Source: Bradyrhizobium ontarionense (GTDB taxonomy: Bacteria; Pseudomonadota; Alphaproteobacteria; Rhizobiales; Xanthobacteraceae). From it: a stretch of 64,000 nucleotides of DNA. The DNA is taken from assembly GCF_021088345.1 (NCBI RefSeq), contig NZ_CP088156.1, positions 3,100,001-3,164,000 on the forward strand, given 5' to 3'. The first letter of the stretch is position 1, and every line of letters begins with the position of its first letter. Below are positions 21,776 through 30,791 of the stretch, piece after piece. The notes below the pieces were generated by a model. The model did not search any database. It was given only the letters and a program-made list of their open reading frames with translations, and had not been told where the DNA came from. The translations under genes and the position numbers were made by a program.

Positions 21776-22072
21776 CAGACCTCCGACGATTCAACACCGC
21801 CCCCGATGCGCCGTTTCGGCGATGACTTCGTTCGGAATAAGGCTGCGGGGGTTCCATTTGTCGAAACAATGTTAGAACGGCGGTGTCCTTTGGATGCGTT
21901 CTAATTTTCTCGTGCTGTTTTGTCGCAGCAACAGCTGGAATACGCGTCGATCCGGCAGCGAAAAGCATGTGGTCCTGTTCGAGACAACACGCGGATGTGA
22001 GAAAACCTAAGACTGAAATTATGCATGCCCATCACTGCAGGGCGCGGAGTCGGACGCCACCGCGCGCGCAAC

Positions 22073-24610
22073 TCATTTGATTTTCGTCAATGCCTTCTCA
22101 ACGAGCTCGCGCGTGTACGGTTTCTGAATCACCGCCGCGTCGGACAACTCGGCTGGAATCGGCGCGCGCTCGCCATAGCCGGTGGCAAACATGAACGGCA
22201 CGCCGAGCTCCTTCAACCTGTGCCCCACCGGCAGGCTGCTCTCCGCGCCAAGATTGATGTCGAGCAGCGCGAAGCTCGGCGTCACGCGCTCGATCACCTT
22301 GAACGCCTGATTGACCGACGCGGCGGTCTCGACGTGGCGCGCGCCCAGTTCGAGCAGGATCACCTCGGCGCCCATCGCGATGATCAGATTATCCTCGACG
22401 ATCAGCGCGGTGCCGGAGAGACGCCGTGTCTGCTCCTGCTTTTGCGCCTCATGAGAAAGAGCGCCGGTCATGGTCGGCACGATCTGGACGAAGCTGGCGG
22501 GAATCACGAAACGCGCCTGAACGCCGAGCAGATCGAAGCGGAGCTCGGCGTCGCCCTTCAGGTCGAACGGCACCGAACGCTCGATGATCGTGGTGCCGAA
22601 GCCGCGTCGCGAAGGCGGCTGCACCGGTGGACCGCCGCTCTCCTTCCAGTCGATGACGAGGCTCGCGCCGGGATCGAGCCGCCACAACACCTGGACCTGC
22701 CCGGTCGAGTCGGCGAGCGCACCATATTTCGCCGAGTTGGTCATCATCTCGTGCACGACGAGCGCAAGCGTCGCAAACGCCTTGGGGTCGAGCGCGACGT
22801 CAGGTCCTTCCATCCGCACGCGGCCGGCCCGCGAGCCGAGATACGCGCCGGCCTCCGACTCCAGCAGCGAGCGTAGCGCGACGGGCGCCCAGTTGAAATT
22901 GGTGATCTGGTCGTGGGCGCGCGCCAGTGCCTGGATGCGACCACCGAGAAGGGACGCGAAGTCCTCGATCGAGGTCGAGGTGTCCTTGCTCTGCGTCACC
23001 AGGCCGCGCACGAGGCTGAGGATGTTGCGGACGCGATGATTGAGCTCGGCGATCATGAGCTCCTGCCGCTCCTGCGCGCCACGGCGCTCGCGCGCGGCGA
23101 GCTCCGACAGCTGCAGGATCACCTCGAGCAGCGTGACGCGCAGGCTCTCCGCGATCCGAAGAGCCGCCGTCGTCCATGGCTTCGACTGGCCGACGACGGT
23201 CTGCCGCCACAGTTCGAAGCTCTTGCGCGGTGTGAGCCGCGGGCCGAGCGGACCTTCGGAATAGGTCTTGTCGGGATCGCCCGCCCAGTTGACCGAGCGC
23301 AGCACCTCGCGTCGGAAGAAGATCAGGCAGTCGCGCGGGGTGCGCGAGATCGGGATGGCCAGGAAGCCGGCGGCGCGATCGCGGAACGATTCGCTCGCGG
23401 CATATATCTTGGCGATCTCGGCGCTGGCGCAGATGCGTCCCGGCGAGGTGCGATTGATGAAGCCGACGAGGTCCTGCACCTCCGCCTCCGTCGGCGTCTC
23501 GCCGTCGAGCGTGATCTCCTCGTCCGACCAGACCGCGATGCCGTCGCATTCGATCATCTGCCGATAGTCGCCGACGAAATCGAGAATGGCGCGCTTGCTG
23601 TGCGCCTGCGCGGCCGCGCGCTCGATCAGCCGCTCCTGGATCTGATGCGCGCGCGTCTGGTAGGCCACGTCGCTCTCGCGCTCGCGCGCCTCGAGCAGCC
23701 AGGAATACATCTGGCCGAACAGCTCGGCCGCCGTGCGCTTCTCGAACGACAGATGATGCGGGGCATAGTGATGGCAGGCAAACAGGCCCCACAACTTGCC
23801 CTCGCGCAGGATGGACACCGACATCGACGCCGCCACGCCCATGTTGCGGAGATACTCGATGTGAATGGGCGAGACCGCGCGCAGCACGCTCATCGAGAGA
23901 TCGAGCAGCCCCGCATTGTGCGCCGGCGTCGACATCAAAGGCGATGGCGCGGCATCGATGTCGGCGATGATGCGCAACCAGTTGCGCTGGTAGAGCTGCC
24001 GCGCCTGCCTCGGAATGTCGGATGCGGGATAATGCAGACCGAGGAACGGCTCCAGTCCGGAGCCCGCGACTTCCGCGATCACCTCGCCCGAGCCGTCCGG
24101 ATGGAAGCGGTACACCATCACACGGTCAAAGCCGGTGAGGAGCTTGAGCTGGCGCGCCGCCTCCTGCGCGAGCTCTGCGATGCCCGCGGTCTTGCGGATC
24201 CGGCCGAGCATCAGCCTGACCAGCTCACCGGAATTGACGTCGGGCTCGATCAGGCTCGGCTCTGCCTCGATGACGAGATACGCGCCGGAGAAGTGAATGG
24301 CGAGGTCGAACAGCCTGCCCCGTCCCTGCAGATCGACACCGAACACGCGCTCGACGGCGTCCGGTCCGCTCAGATAGTCCACCCGCGAGCGGATCGCCGT
24401 CACGGCGGCCTCGGAGAGCACGGCGGCGATCGGCCGCTGCAACAGCCAGCCGATATCGGCGCCGAGATAGTCCGGCGCGTTTTCCGAGGCCATGCAGATG
24501 GTCAAGTCCGACACCAGCGCGAGCAGAAAGCCGAACGGCTGGACGTTGCCGGGCACGTGGATCGGCTCACGATCGCAATTGGTGAGATTGACCGGCTCGT
24601 TCATGGGCAC
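22073..24610 (-). CDS. bphP: Bacteriophytochrome HWE histidine kinase with a C-terminal receiver
   Basis: This is a red/far-red photoreceptor kinase of 845 residues. The PAS domain carries the biliverdin-binding cysteine C12 in NCDREPIHVPG. The GAF domain has PASDIPRQARQLY near residue 197, and the PHY tongue has the PRxSF motif PRKSFELW. The kinase phospho-histidine is in AELNHRVRNIL near 523, and DWKESGG fits the WxE mark of HWE kinases. A receiver domain fills about 735-845 with its phosphoacceptor in LLDINLG. The same domain order is known from Agrobacterium Agp2. The gene overlaps the heme oxygenase gene by 10 bases. Whether the dark state is Pr or Pfr cannot be told from the sequence. 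Confidence 0.95.
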   Translation of the reverse strand: MPMNEPVNLTNCDREPIHVPGNVQPFGFLLALVSDLTICMASENAPDYLGADIGWLLQRPIAAVLSEAAVTAIRSRVDYLSGPDAVERVFGVDLQGRGRLFDLAIHFSGAYLVIEAEPSLIEPDVNSGELVRLMLGRIRKTAGIAELAQEAARQLKLLTGFDRVMVYRFHPDGSGEVIAEVAGSGLEPFLGLHYPASDIPRQARQLYQRNWLRIIADIDAAPSPLMSTPAHNAGLLDLSMSVLRAVSPIHIEYLRNMGVAASMSVSILREGKLWGLFACHHYAPHHLSFEKRTAAELFGQMYSWLLEARERESDVAYQTRAHQIQERLIERAAAQAHSKRAILDFVGDYRQMIECDGIAVWSDEEITLDGETPTEAEVQDLVGFINRTSPGRICASAEIAKIYAASESFRDRAAGFLAIPISRTPRDCLIFFRREVLRSVNWAGDPDKTYSEGPLGPRLTPRKSFELWRQTVVGQSKPWTTAALRIAESLRVTLLEVILQLSELAARERRGAQERQELMIAELNHRVRNILSLVRGLVTQSKDTSTSIEDFASLLGGRIQALARAHDQITNFNWAPVALRSLLESEAGAYLGSRAGRVRMEGPDVALDPKAFATLALVVHEMMTNSAKYGALADSTGQVQVLWRLDPGASLVIDWKESGGPPVQPPSRRGFGTTIIERSVPFDLKGDAELRFDLLGVQARFVIPASFVQIVPTMTGALSHEAQKQEQTRRLSGTALIVEDNLIIAMGAEVILLELGARHVETAASVNQAFKVIERVTPSFALLDINLGAESSLPVGHRLKELGVPFMFATGYGERAPIPAELSDAAVIQKPYTRELVEKALTKIK

Positions 24611-25194
24611 GCCATTGCCTTCGCAAACACCGCGAACGCTTCGCGCGCACTCACGATCATCCTGAGCTCATCGTCCGCCGTCACCGGCTCGCGCGCGAGA
24701 CGGGAGAGAAAGCCGCACCACAGCGCCTGGCCTGCGCCATGACGCAGATAACGCGTGGCGCGCCGCACGCGCGGATCGGCCGAGGCGGCGACGACACGCA
24801 ACAGATAGGCCGCGCCCAGTCGCGATCCTTCCAGCACGTAGAGCGTGCCGAAGACGGCGGGGCGGTCGAGCGGCTGGATCGGCAGACCCAACGGCACGCA
24901 TACGCCGTTGATGTCCGCGAGGTCGGCGGCGATCACCTGTGCACGCTGCCGCTGCGCCCAGTCCTCGAACAGTTCGCCGACCCCGGCCTGCTCAAGCGCC
25001 GCTTCCAGCGGCAACAGGGCGGCCGCGCTGGCTTGAAGAAAGCGGCGATAATGCGCCGTCGTGCTGAGATCGAAGTCGCGGAGGCGCTCATCGAGCGCAT
25101 GATGGTCTGCCGCTGTCGCGACCTTCAATCTCTCGCGGATTCCCTCGATGCTGCTCGGATAAAATGCATCATTCGAAATGGCAGCCAGCGACAT
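24601..25194 (-). CDS. bphO: Biliverdin-forming heme oxygenase
   Basis: The enzyme opens heme to biliverdin, the chromophore of the adjacent phytochrome. The heme-ligand region DHHALDERL is at residues 30-38, and the distal-helix motif GTLYVLEGSRLGAAY at 116-130 contains the conserved glycines. The ATG at 25194 gives 197 residues, the normal size; an in-frame extension to 25251 has no family similarity. Its last ten bases overlap the start of bphP, so the pair is translated together and chromophore supply is matched to the apoprotein. Confidence 0.92.
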   Translation of the reverse strand: MSLAAISNDAFYPSSIEGIRERLKVATAADHHALDERLRDFDLSTTAHYRRFLQASAAALLPLEAALEQAGVGELFEDWAQRQRAQVIAADLADINGVCVPLGLPIQPLDRPAVFGTLYVLEGSRLGAAYLLRVVAASADPRVRRATRYLRHGAGQALWCGFLSRLAREPVTADDELRMIVSAREAFAVFAKAMACP

Positions 25195-25386
25195 CAAGGG
25201 GCCCGGGATCGAGGAAATTCGGCCGCAGACGCACGCCACGGCTTTCTGCAACGTCAGGGCCCCACCGAGGTTCCCGACGCCGCATATTTTTCCTCGTCAT
25301 GTCCTGGACTGCGCTGGCGCTCAGCACCCTCCAATAATTTCGATCAAGCTCGTTCCGGCGTCAGCGCCGGTCGTCTTCATCTGACG

Positions 25387-26007
25387 TCAGGCCGCCTGCT
25401 CTGCGAACGCCTTCTTCACGGCGACGCGTTCAGACATCCGCCTGAAGTGCTCGGCCACCTTGGGGAAAGCGTTGATGTCGACGCTGTCGCCTTCGAGCCA
25501 TTGCGCGATGGTGAAAAGATAGGGATCGCAGATCGTGTACTGCTCTCCCATCACCCACGGACCACGCAGCATCTTCTGCTCGATCAGGCTGAAGCTGGCG
25601 CGCATCGTCTCCGGAATCTTGCGCTTCATGTCGGCGAAGGAGGACTCCTCGTTCGCCCAGCGATGGCCGCGCATCTTGTGCGCGTGTGCGATGTGCACCG
25701 TCGAGCACAGATAGCTGTTGAAGGATTGCACCTCGGCAAAGGCGAATGCATCATCCAGCGGCGCAAGCCCCGCCTGCGGAAACATCTGTGCGATATAGGC
25801 GAGCATCGCCGGCGTCTCGGTCAGGATGCCCCGCTCGGTCACGAGCGCCGGCACCCGCCCTTTGGGATTGATCGCGAGATAGCCGGGGCTGCTCTGCTGG
25901 CCGGTCTTGAAGTCGATCTTCTCGACCGAGTAGTCGGCGCCGGCTTCGGCCAGCACGATATGCGAGGCGAGCGCGCAGGTTCCTGGCGTGTAATAGAGCT
26001 TGAGCAT
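25387..26007 (-). CDS. Glutathione S-transferase
   Basis: The 206-residue protein has the thioredoxin-like N-terminal domain of bacterial beta-class transferases, beginning MLKLYYTPGTCALASHIVL with the Cys10 typical of that class, followed by NPKGRVPAL and the ETPAMLAYIA glutathione-binding segment. The C-terminal all-helical domain includes the N-capping box in GEQYTICDPYLF. The ATG at 26007 is chosen because it starts the first β-strand. The substrate is unknown. About 190 bases separate it from bphO, and no functional link is evident. Confidence 0.92.
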   Translation of the reverse strand: MLKLYYTPGTCALASHIVLAEAGADYSVEKIDFKTGQQSSPGYLAINPKGRVPALVTERGILTETPAMLAYIAQMFPQAGLAPLDDAFAFAEVQSFNSYLCSTVHIAHAHKMRGHRWANEESSFADMKRKIPETMRASFSLIEQKMLRGPWVMGEQYTICDPYLFTIAQWLEGDSVDINAFPKVAEHFRRMSERVAVKKAFAEQAA

Positions 26008-26112
26008 GATGATCCCGAATGAAAGGAGCCGAACCCTAGCTGTGACGACATCGGTCGTCCACCCCCGCCTGCCATGGGCCGGCCCGCGAACCACCTGTTC
26101 CGGTTTGAAACA

Positions 26113-27102
26113 CTAGATCGGCGCCACGTCCATCGTGTGCACGGCGGTCGGGTAATAGCGGAAGCCGTCGCCGTACTTTCCGATGTGGCCGAGGCCCGGC
26201 CACGGGAAGTGGTAGCCGAGGATCTGCGTCCGGTTGGCGGCAAGCATGTCGAGCACGCGGACGCGGGTCTTGGCGGCCTGCTTCGGATCGGTGTCGTAGG
26301 CGAACTCGATCAGCGGCTTCTCGATCAGCAGCACCGGATGATGCGAGATGTCGCCGATATAGGCGAGTTGGTCCTTGCCGGATTGGATCAGGAAGATCGT
26401 GTGTCCCACCGTATGGCCTGGGGTGAACATCGCCTGGATGCCCGGCAGGAACTCCTGGCCGTCCTTGAAAAAGGTGATGCGGTCCCTGACGGGCAGCAGA
26501 TTGCGAACCGCCTGCTCATAGAAGGCCTTGTAGGTGGGACCGACCTTCGCCTCATCGGTCCAGTAGGTGAAGTCGGCCTCGGAAATGAAGAGCTCGGCAT
26601 TGGGAAAGCTCGGCTTGCCGTCGGGTCCGATCACGCCACCGCAATGATCGATATGGGCATGCGTCATGACCAGCGCATCGACATCCCCAGCGTCGATGCC
26701 GGCCTGCTTCAAGGTCAGCAGCATCTTGCCGGTGGTGTCGCCGAACAACTTCGAGACGCCCATGCCGTTGTCAAAGATGATGATCTTGTCGCCGGTGTTG
26801 AGCACGAGAATGTTCTGCTCGAGGGTCGCGGCTCCCAACGGCAGGAAGTTGTTGGTGAGCATCCCGTCGAGATCACCAGCGGAAATGCCGAGGAACGCGG
26901 CATGCGGATCTCCGAGCGGCAGCACGCCGTCGGAGATGATGGTGGCTTCCGCCGAGCCGAGCTTGAAGCGAAAGAAGGTCGGCGCCTGGGTGTTCAGGAA
27001 CGGGCCCTTGGCCAGCGCGGTGCTGTTGGCGAGCCCGGCAAGCCCGGCCGCAGCGCCGAGGCTCAGCATCGAACGGCGCGACAATCCTGCAGCATTGATC
27101 AT
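26113..27102 (-). CDS. Exported MBL-fold metallo-hydrolase
   Basis: The N-terminus has a twin-arginine export signal (SRRSMLSLGAAAG), so the folded enzyme probably reaches the periplasm. The metal-binding HxHxDH is intact as THAHIDHCGG, followed by the later ligands in TPGHTVGHT and GDISHHP. The 329-residue length matches exported MBL hydrolases related to quorum-quenching lactonases, but the substrate cannot be told. It lies 105 bases upstream of the glutathione transferase on the same strand. Confidence 0.88.
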   Translation of the reverse strand: MINAAGLSRRSMLSLGAAAGLAGLANSTALAKGPFLNTQAPTFFRFKLGSAEATIISDGVLPLGDPHAAFLGISAGDLDGMLTNNFLPLGAATLEQNILVLNTGDKIIIFDNGMGVSKLFGDTTGKMLLTLKQAGIDAGDVDALVMTHAHIDHCGGVIGPDGKPSFPNAELFISEADFTYWTDEAKVGPTYKAFYEQAVRNLLPVRDRITFFKDGQEFLPGIQAMFTPGHTVGHTIFLIQSGKDQLAYIGDISHHPVLLIEKPLIEFAYDTDPKQAAKTRVRVLDMLAANRTQILGYHFPWPGLGHIGKYGDGFRYYPTAVHTMDVAPI

Positions 27103-27589
27103 GCGTCTCTCCCCAGATTGATCTTCTTTGTTCGAGCGCGTCCTGTTCGAGCGCGTCGTTCGTCCAAGCTCTGCCCTTCAACGACACAGCGGGAACGAGA
27201 CAACGAAGAGGCCGTCATCCGCGAACCGAATGTGCGCGGCGTCCGAACGAGGCGCCGCCAGCTGTCATGCGACGCATCGCACCAACAGGATGCGCAACGT
27301 TCAAACACAATCTTAGATTATCGTCATCCTCGCTGGCGCGGCAATGAAAAAGACATCGCGCCGGCGATGTTTCGGCGCTGCAGCCGCGAAGCCTCCGCGC
27401 GGCACCGTTGCGCGCGCGATCATCCGCGCATCGGCGATCGCGGTCGCCACGATGGTTCCATCTGCGCAGGACCGGACGCATCACCGCTGCGCTCCGTCGT
27501 CCACCGCACAGCTGCGCGCATGGTCTCGACCGACCGACGGCGCCTCGACGCCAGACATGATCTCTCCCTCTCGCGGCGCGATGCGCGCC
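27103..27589. other. Intergenic stretch without a recognisable gene
   Basis: This stretch upstream of the MBL hydrolase contains a short direct repeat (ttcgagcgcgtc, twice near 27130) and scattered open frames without coding character. A frame from 27344 to 27943 continues into the repeat that follows and is not taken as a gene. Confidence 0.4.
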
Positions 27590-27599
27590 CGAGTGATGT

Positions 27600-28160
27600 C
27601 AGACAAGGAACCCTCGCAAATGAGGAGGGCGCAGGGAATGCCGGGTGCTGGCCGCAACCCATGGCCCGCCTGCAACAAAGAAAGCAGGCGGCAGTCACCA
27701 CAGGTCCAGCCGGTCATCCGGCATTCCCTGCGCGATGGGCTTTACGTCTTATACGTGATCTCCCTGGTGCGCCGGGCTTTTTGGCCACCATCCCCACGCG
27801 AAGCGAAGCCTCAACGTGAGTTAGCATCAGCATCGGGATGCCAGGACCACACGATTTCAACGTCCGCGAAAGACCTCGCACCCGCGCCACGCCGGCAAGC
27901 CGCCGCAGCGCTGGACGAGGCCGGTCGACATCGCTCGTCGTGACGACGCCGTCGCAGCCACCGCATCCCGCCCCGCGTCTCGTGACGACGCGTACGCCCC
28001 TCCTGCCGGGACGGAACGGGGCGGATAAGACACCTGATTTGGGAGGAGAGTCAAGGGGGAGTTCTGAAAACCGGAATACATGCCAGCACGCCCCTGCAAC
28101 CGATGTGGGCGAGCTATTTTCCGCCGCTGGCGCCACGGGCTCGACGCCTGGAAAATCCTG
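27600..28160. repeat. Long intergenic repeat of Bradyrhizobium type
   Basis: The block begins gaaccctcgcaaatgaggag, runs through ggcgcagggaatgccgggtg and its inverted counterpart catccggcattccctgcgc, and ends near cctggaaaatcctgaatt. I recognise this order of segments from memory as a repeat of about 500 bases frequent between genes in Bradyrhizobium, often mistranslated as short false proteins. No second full copy is in this window. An inner hairpin pairs gcccgcctgc with gcaggcggc. The stop-free frames in it have no coding character. Confidence 0.6.
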
Positions 28161-28342
28161 AATTAGTCCACAAGACGAGCCATGCAATCAGCTAATTTTC
28201 CAACTTCTTTTTTGCTCCTGAGAAGTCAAGTAATCTTCTCCAATGCGCTCCTCCAATCAACAAAGCCTAGGACGGAGCCGCACGAATTTGATATAGCCGG
28301 TTCACCAGGATCCTCAACCTCGGGCAAGCTAGTGAGGAAACG

Positions 28343-29356
28343 ATGACAACTGCACCCGGCCCCTCCGAAGAGACCTCCCCTCCTGCGGATGCGCTCAACA
28401 TGATCAAGGGAGCTATTGCCGAGATCAATCTGCCGAAGCTGATCGCCGGTCCGGCAGGCGAAGCGATATCTCGGCTGATAGCGGGTGGCGCAGATGTCCC
28501 GGCCGCTTGGCTTGAGCAAAAGGCAAAATCAATTCGCAACAAGACGGAGGCCCAAAATTTGGTCTCAAAGACTCTCGCTGGAGCAGCCGCGGAGTTTGTA
28601 AAGAACGACCCAGAACTAGTGCAGCGAGCTGCAGACGTTTTTTTGGCAAGAGAGATACGCCACCAATACAATCGCGAGGCCGTTGCAATTAAAACGATTG
28701 AGCACTTGAAAGAAACTCCAAACTCGGAGGCAAACACACCAGAAGACGACTGGCTCAATGTATTCGCACGACACGCTCAGGAGGCATCATCGGATCGATT
28801 GCAGGACATTTGGGCTCGCGTGCTCGCCGGCCAGATAAGAAAGCCGCAGTGCTTTTCTCTTCAGACGTTACGATTTATTTCTGAACTTGACATGCACATC
28901 GCCGCGATGTTTGAAAAATGGTCGAACTGGGTTATCTCGTCAGATTACATCGCATTCCCTGCCAAAGGCGGGGCCGATTTTACTGAATTGTTACAGCTAG
29001 AAGACTTCGGCCTTATAACAGGGGCAACCGGGCAATTAAGCAAGACTTTCGAAGCGCAATCACCAACCCTTCCAGAAGAAAAACCTCTCTGGGGTTTTGA
29101 GTTTAGGGATCACATTTGCCTTGTTCGATTCACCAGCCCCACTCCCGTCTCCCTACCCAGCGTGCTACTAACTCGAGTTGGCCGAGAGTTATACTCAATT
29201 TCAAAAACTCAGGGGTCAATTGAACCTATTAAACGGTTTGCCGAGCAATTCCCAAAGCACAACGTTGTAGGTATTCAATACATTCACAAGCCCGCCACTC
29301 AAGACGCAGGCGCCATAGATCTTTGGACATTGCCTTCCCCAACCGGCCAGCAATAG
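28343..29356 (+). CDS. DUF2806-like protein, A+T-rich and probably acquired
   Basis: The 337-residue soluble protein contains DDWLNVFARHAQEASSD followed by LQDIWARVLAGQI and a FSLQTLRFISELD segment (about residues 130-190), a pattern I associate with DUF2806 proteins of unknown function. The first 60 residues are predicted helical; the C-terminal half is β-rich. Three 60-base blocks counted by hand inside the gene gave 53, 43 and 40 percent G+C, well below the neighbours, and it uses TTA and ATA codons that are rare elsewhere here. It stands alone between a long repeat and a hairpin repeat. Function is unknown; a defence-type role is only a guess from context. Confidence 0.7.
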   Translation: MTTAPGPSEETSPPADALNMIKGAIAEINLPKLIAGPAGEAISRLIAGGADVPAAWLEQKAKSIRNKTEAQNLVSKTLAGAAAEFVKNDPELVQRAADVFLAREIRHQYNREAVAIKTIEHLKETPNSEANTPEDDWLNVFARHAQEASSDRLQDIWARVLAGQIRKPQCFSLQTLRFISELDMHIAAMFEKWSNWVISSDYIAFPAKGGADFTELLQLEDFGLITGATGQLSKTFEAQSPTLPEEKPLWGFEFRDHICLVRFTSPTPVSLPSVLLTRVGRELYSISKTQGSIEPIKRFAEQFPKHNVVGIQYIHKPATQDAGAIDLWTLPSPTGQQ

Positions 29357-29470
29357 GGGCGCGCCGAATTACGGTGACGCTGCATGAAATAGATCGACTG
29401 AGCCTGGTGAGGCAGCTGGCACTTGCGTAGCAGTATAACCACGAAGTCTCACAGCGGACTCGCGGTAGCG

Positions 29471-29540
29471 ATGGTGGGCACGCCGCGGGTGGCACCTCGC
29501 CGAACTCATCAGCGTCGTGGCGCGCGTTTGCCCACCCTAC
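29471..29540. repeat. Hairpin repeat, ggtgggca…tgcccaccctac type, copy 1
   Basis: The outer arms ggtgggcacg and cgtttgcccaccctac enclose a G+C-rich loop. The same arms occur in the same orientation at 30673-30744. The two copies bracket the thioesterase gene and the transposase fragment. Confidence 0.7.
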
Positions 29541-29552
29541 CCGGCAAACCGC

Positions 29553-29984
29553 CTAGCGCAGCGCCTTTGCGGCTTCCACCAGACGCGCGCTGGCGCTGGC
29601 GGTCGCGAGGGGCGTGCCGTCCGAGCTGGTCAGACGTCCTTCGATGAAGGCGATGGTCCTGCCGAGCTGCAGCACGCGCGCCTCACCGACGATGGGTCCG
29701 GGCTTGGCGGGAGCGAGGAAGTTGACGGTCATGCTCACGGTCGTCGTGTAGAGCCGCCCCTCGGTGCTAACGAACACGGCGGGCCCCATCGTGTCGTCGA
29801 GCATCGCGCCGAGCATACCACCCTGGGTGTAGCCGGCCGGGTTGCAGAACTCCGGCTTGCCGTCGAAGCCGATCTTGATCCAGCCGTCAGCAGGGTTGGC
29901 GTCCAGCAGCCGCCAGCCGAGCAGCTTTGCGCAGGGCGGCGAGGTGAGCGTATCGAGTTCGGTTGCGACCATGGGCGCCTCCAA
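29553..29984 (-). CDS. PaaI-family hotdog-fold thioesterase
   Basis: The 143-residue protein has the hotdog core of acyl-CoA thioesterases: the active-site helix segment NPAGYTQGGMLGAMLDDTMG around residues 48-67 includes the conserved glycines and an aspartate, and VNFLAPAKPGPIVGEARVL follows. PaaI-type enzymes hydrolyse aryl- or short acyl-CoA thioesters in the cytoplasm; the substrate is not predictable here. ATGs at 29984 and 29972 are both plausible. Its normal base composition contrasts with the A+T-rich gene nearby. Confidence 0.85.
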   Translation of the reverse strand: MEAPMVATELDTLTSPPCAKLLGWRLLDANPADGWIKIGFDGKPEFCNPAGYTQGGMLGAMLDDTMGPAVFVSTEGRLYTTTVSMTVNFLAPAKPGPIVGEARVLQLGRTIAFIEGRLTSSDGTPLATASASARLVEAAKALR

Positions 29985-30288
29985 TGCGCGCCCGTTCTAG
30001 ATCCTCGTTGCTGCCAGCCTTGTGTCAGCAGCGGCACGATCACGTCCGACAGCGGTGGTTGGTGCTGCAGCGGCTCCTCACCCTCGCCGCCGTCCCGGAC
30101 AAGCCATGACGCGGGAAGCGCGTCGGGGCGCCGATCCGGGGCCCATACGCTGCGGCCGTCGTGATGGGCAGAGTGCCAATGACCAGCGTGCCTCGAACCG
30201 CTCCCTGGGGGTGATGGTGTGGACGGCCCCCTACGGCATCAGTTGTGCCAGAATGAGGTTGTCGAAGTCTCATACCAGGGAGCCGTCC

Positions 30289-30651
30289 GTGAGCCAGATT
30301 ATCCGCATCGGGCTGGATACGTCGAAGTATATTTTTCAACTGCATGGGGTGGACGCGTCGGAGAGCGTGGTTCTGCGCACACGCCTTACGCGCAAGGCGA
30401 TGATGGAGTTTTTTGGCAAGTTGCCGCCGACGGTGGTGGTGATGGAAGCCTGCGGGGCCGCGCACAATCTGGCGCGTGAGCTCGGTAAGCTGGGGCACAC
30501 GGTCAAGCTGATCGCCCCGCAACTGGTGAAGCCATACGTTCAGCGCAACAAGAACGACGGGCGAGACGCAGAGGCGCTGTGTGAGGCATCGAGCCGGCCG
30601 CGGATGCGTTACGTGCCGGTCAAGACGGCGGAGCAGCAGGGGTTACGGTGA
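30289..30651 (+). pseudogene. 5' fragment of an IS110-family transposase
   Basis: From a GTG at 30289 the frame matches the N-terminal DEDD-type domain of IS110 transposases: the first acidic residue in RIGLDTSKYIFQLHG, then VVVMEACGAAHN, and the KNDGRDAEALCEA motif near residue 90. The frame ends after 120 residues, right after VKTAEQQG, where full-length members continue for another 200 or more. The catalytic C-terminal serine domain is missing, so the fragment cannot transpose. The hairpin repeat begins about 20 bases further on. The left end of the element is probably near 30210 but is not defined. Confidence 0.85.
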
Positions 30652-30672
30652 CAGTGCACTTAACCAACCAAA

Positions 30673-30744
30673 ACGGTGGGCACGGCGCGCGCGAGAGCGC
30701 GGCATGAGGCGTGCCCTGTCGGGGCGCGCCTTTGCCCACCCTAC
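30673..30744. repeat. Hairpin repeat, ggtgggca…tgcccaccctac type, copy 2
   Basis: Arms cggtgggcacggcgcgc and gcgcgcctttgcccaccctac match copy 1 at 29471 in sequence and orientation. It abuts the broken end of the transposase fragment and precedes the mutY 3' end. Confidence 0.7.
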
Positions 30745-30791
30745 ATCAGCCGGCTCGCGAAGCGCCTTCAGCCTCCCTCATACGCGCAGCC

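Noticed and set aside
22913..24742. Plus-strand open frame opposite the phytochrome gene
   Set aside because: It is antisense to conserved phytochrome domains and shows no motif of its own.
27344..27943. Open frame of 199 codons running into the long repeat
   Set aside because: Its second half is translated intergenic repeat and the first half has no family similarity or ribosome-binding site.
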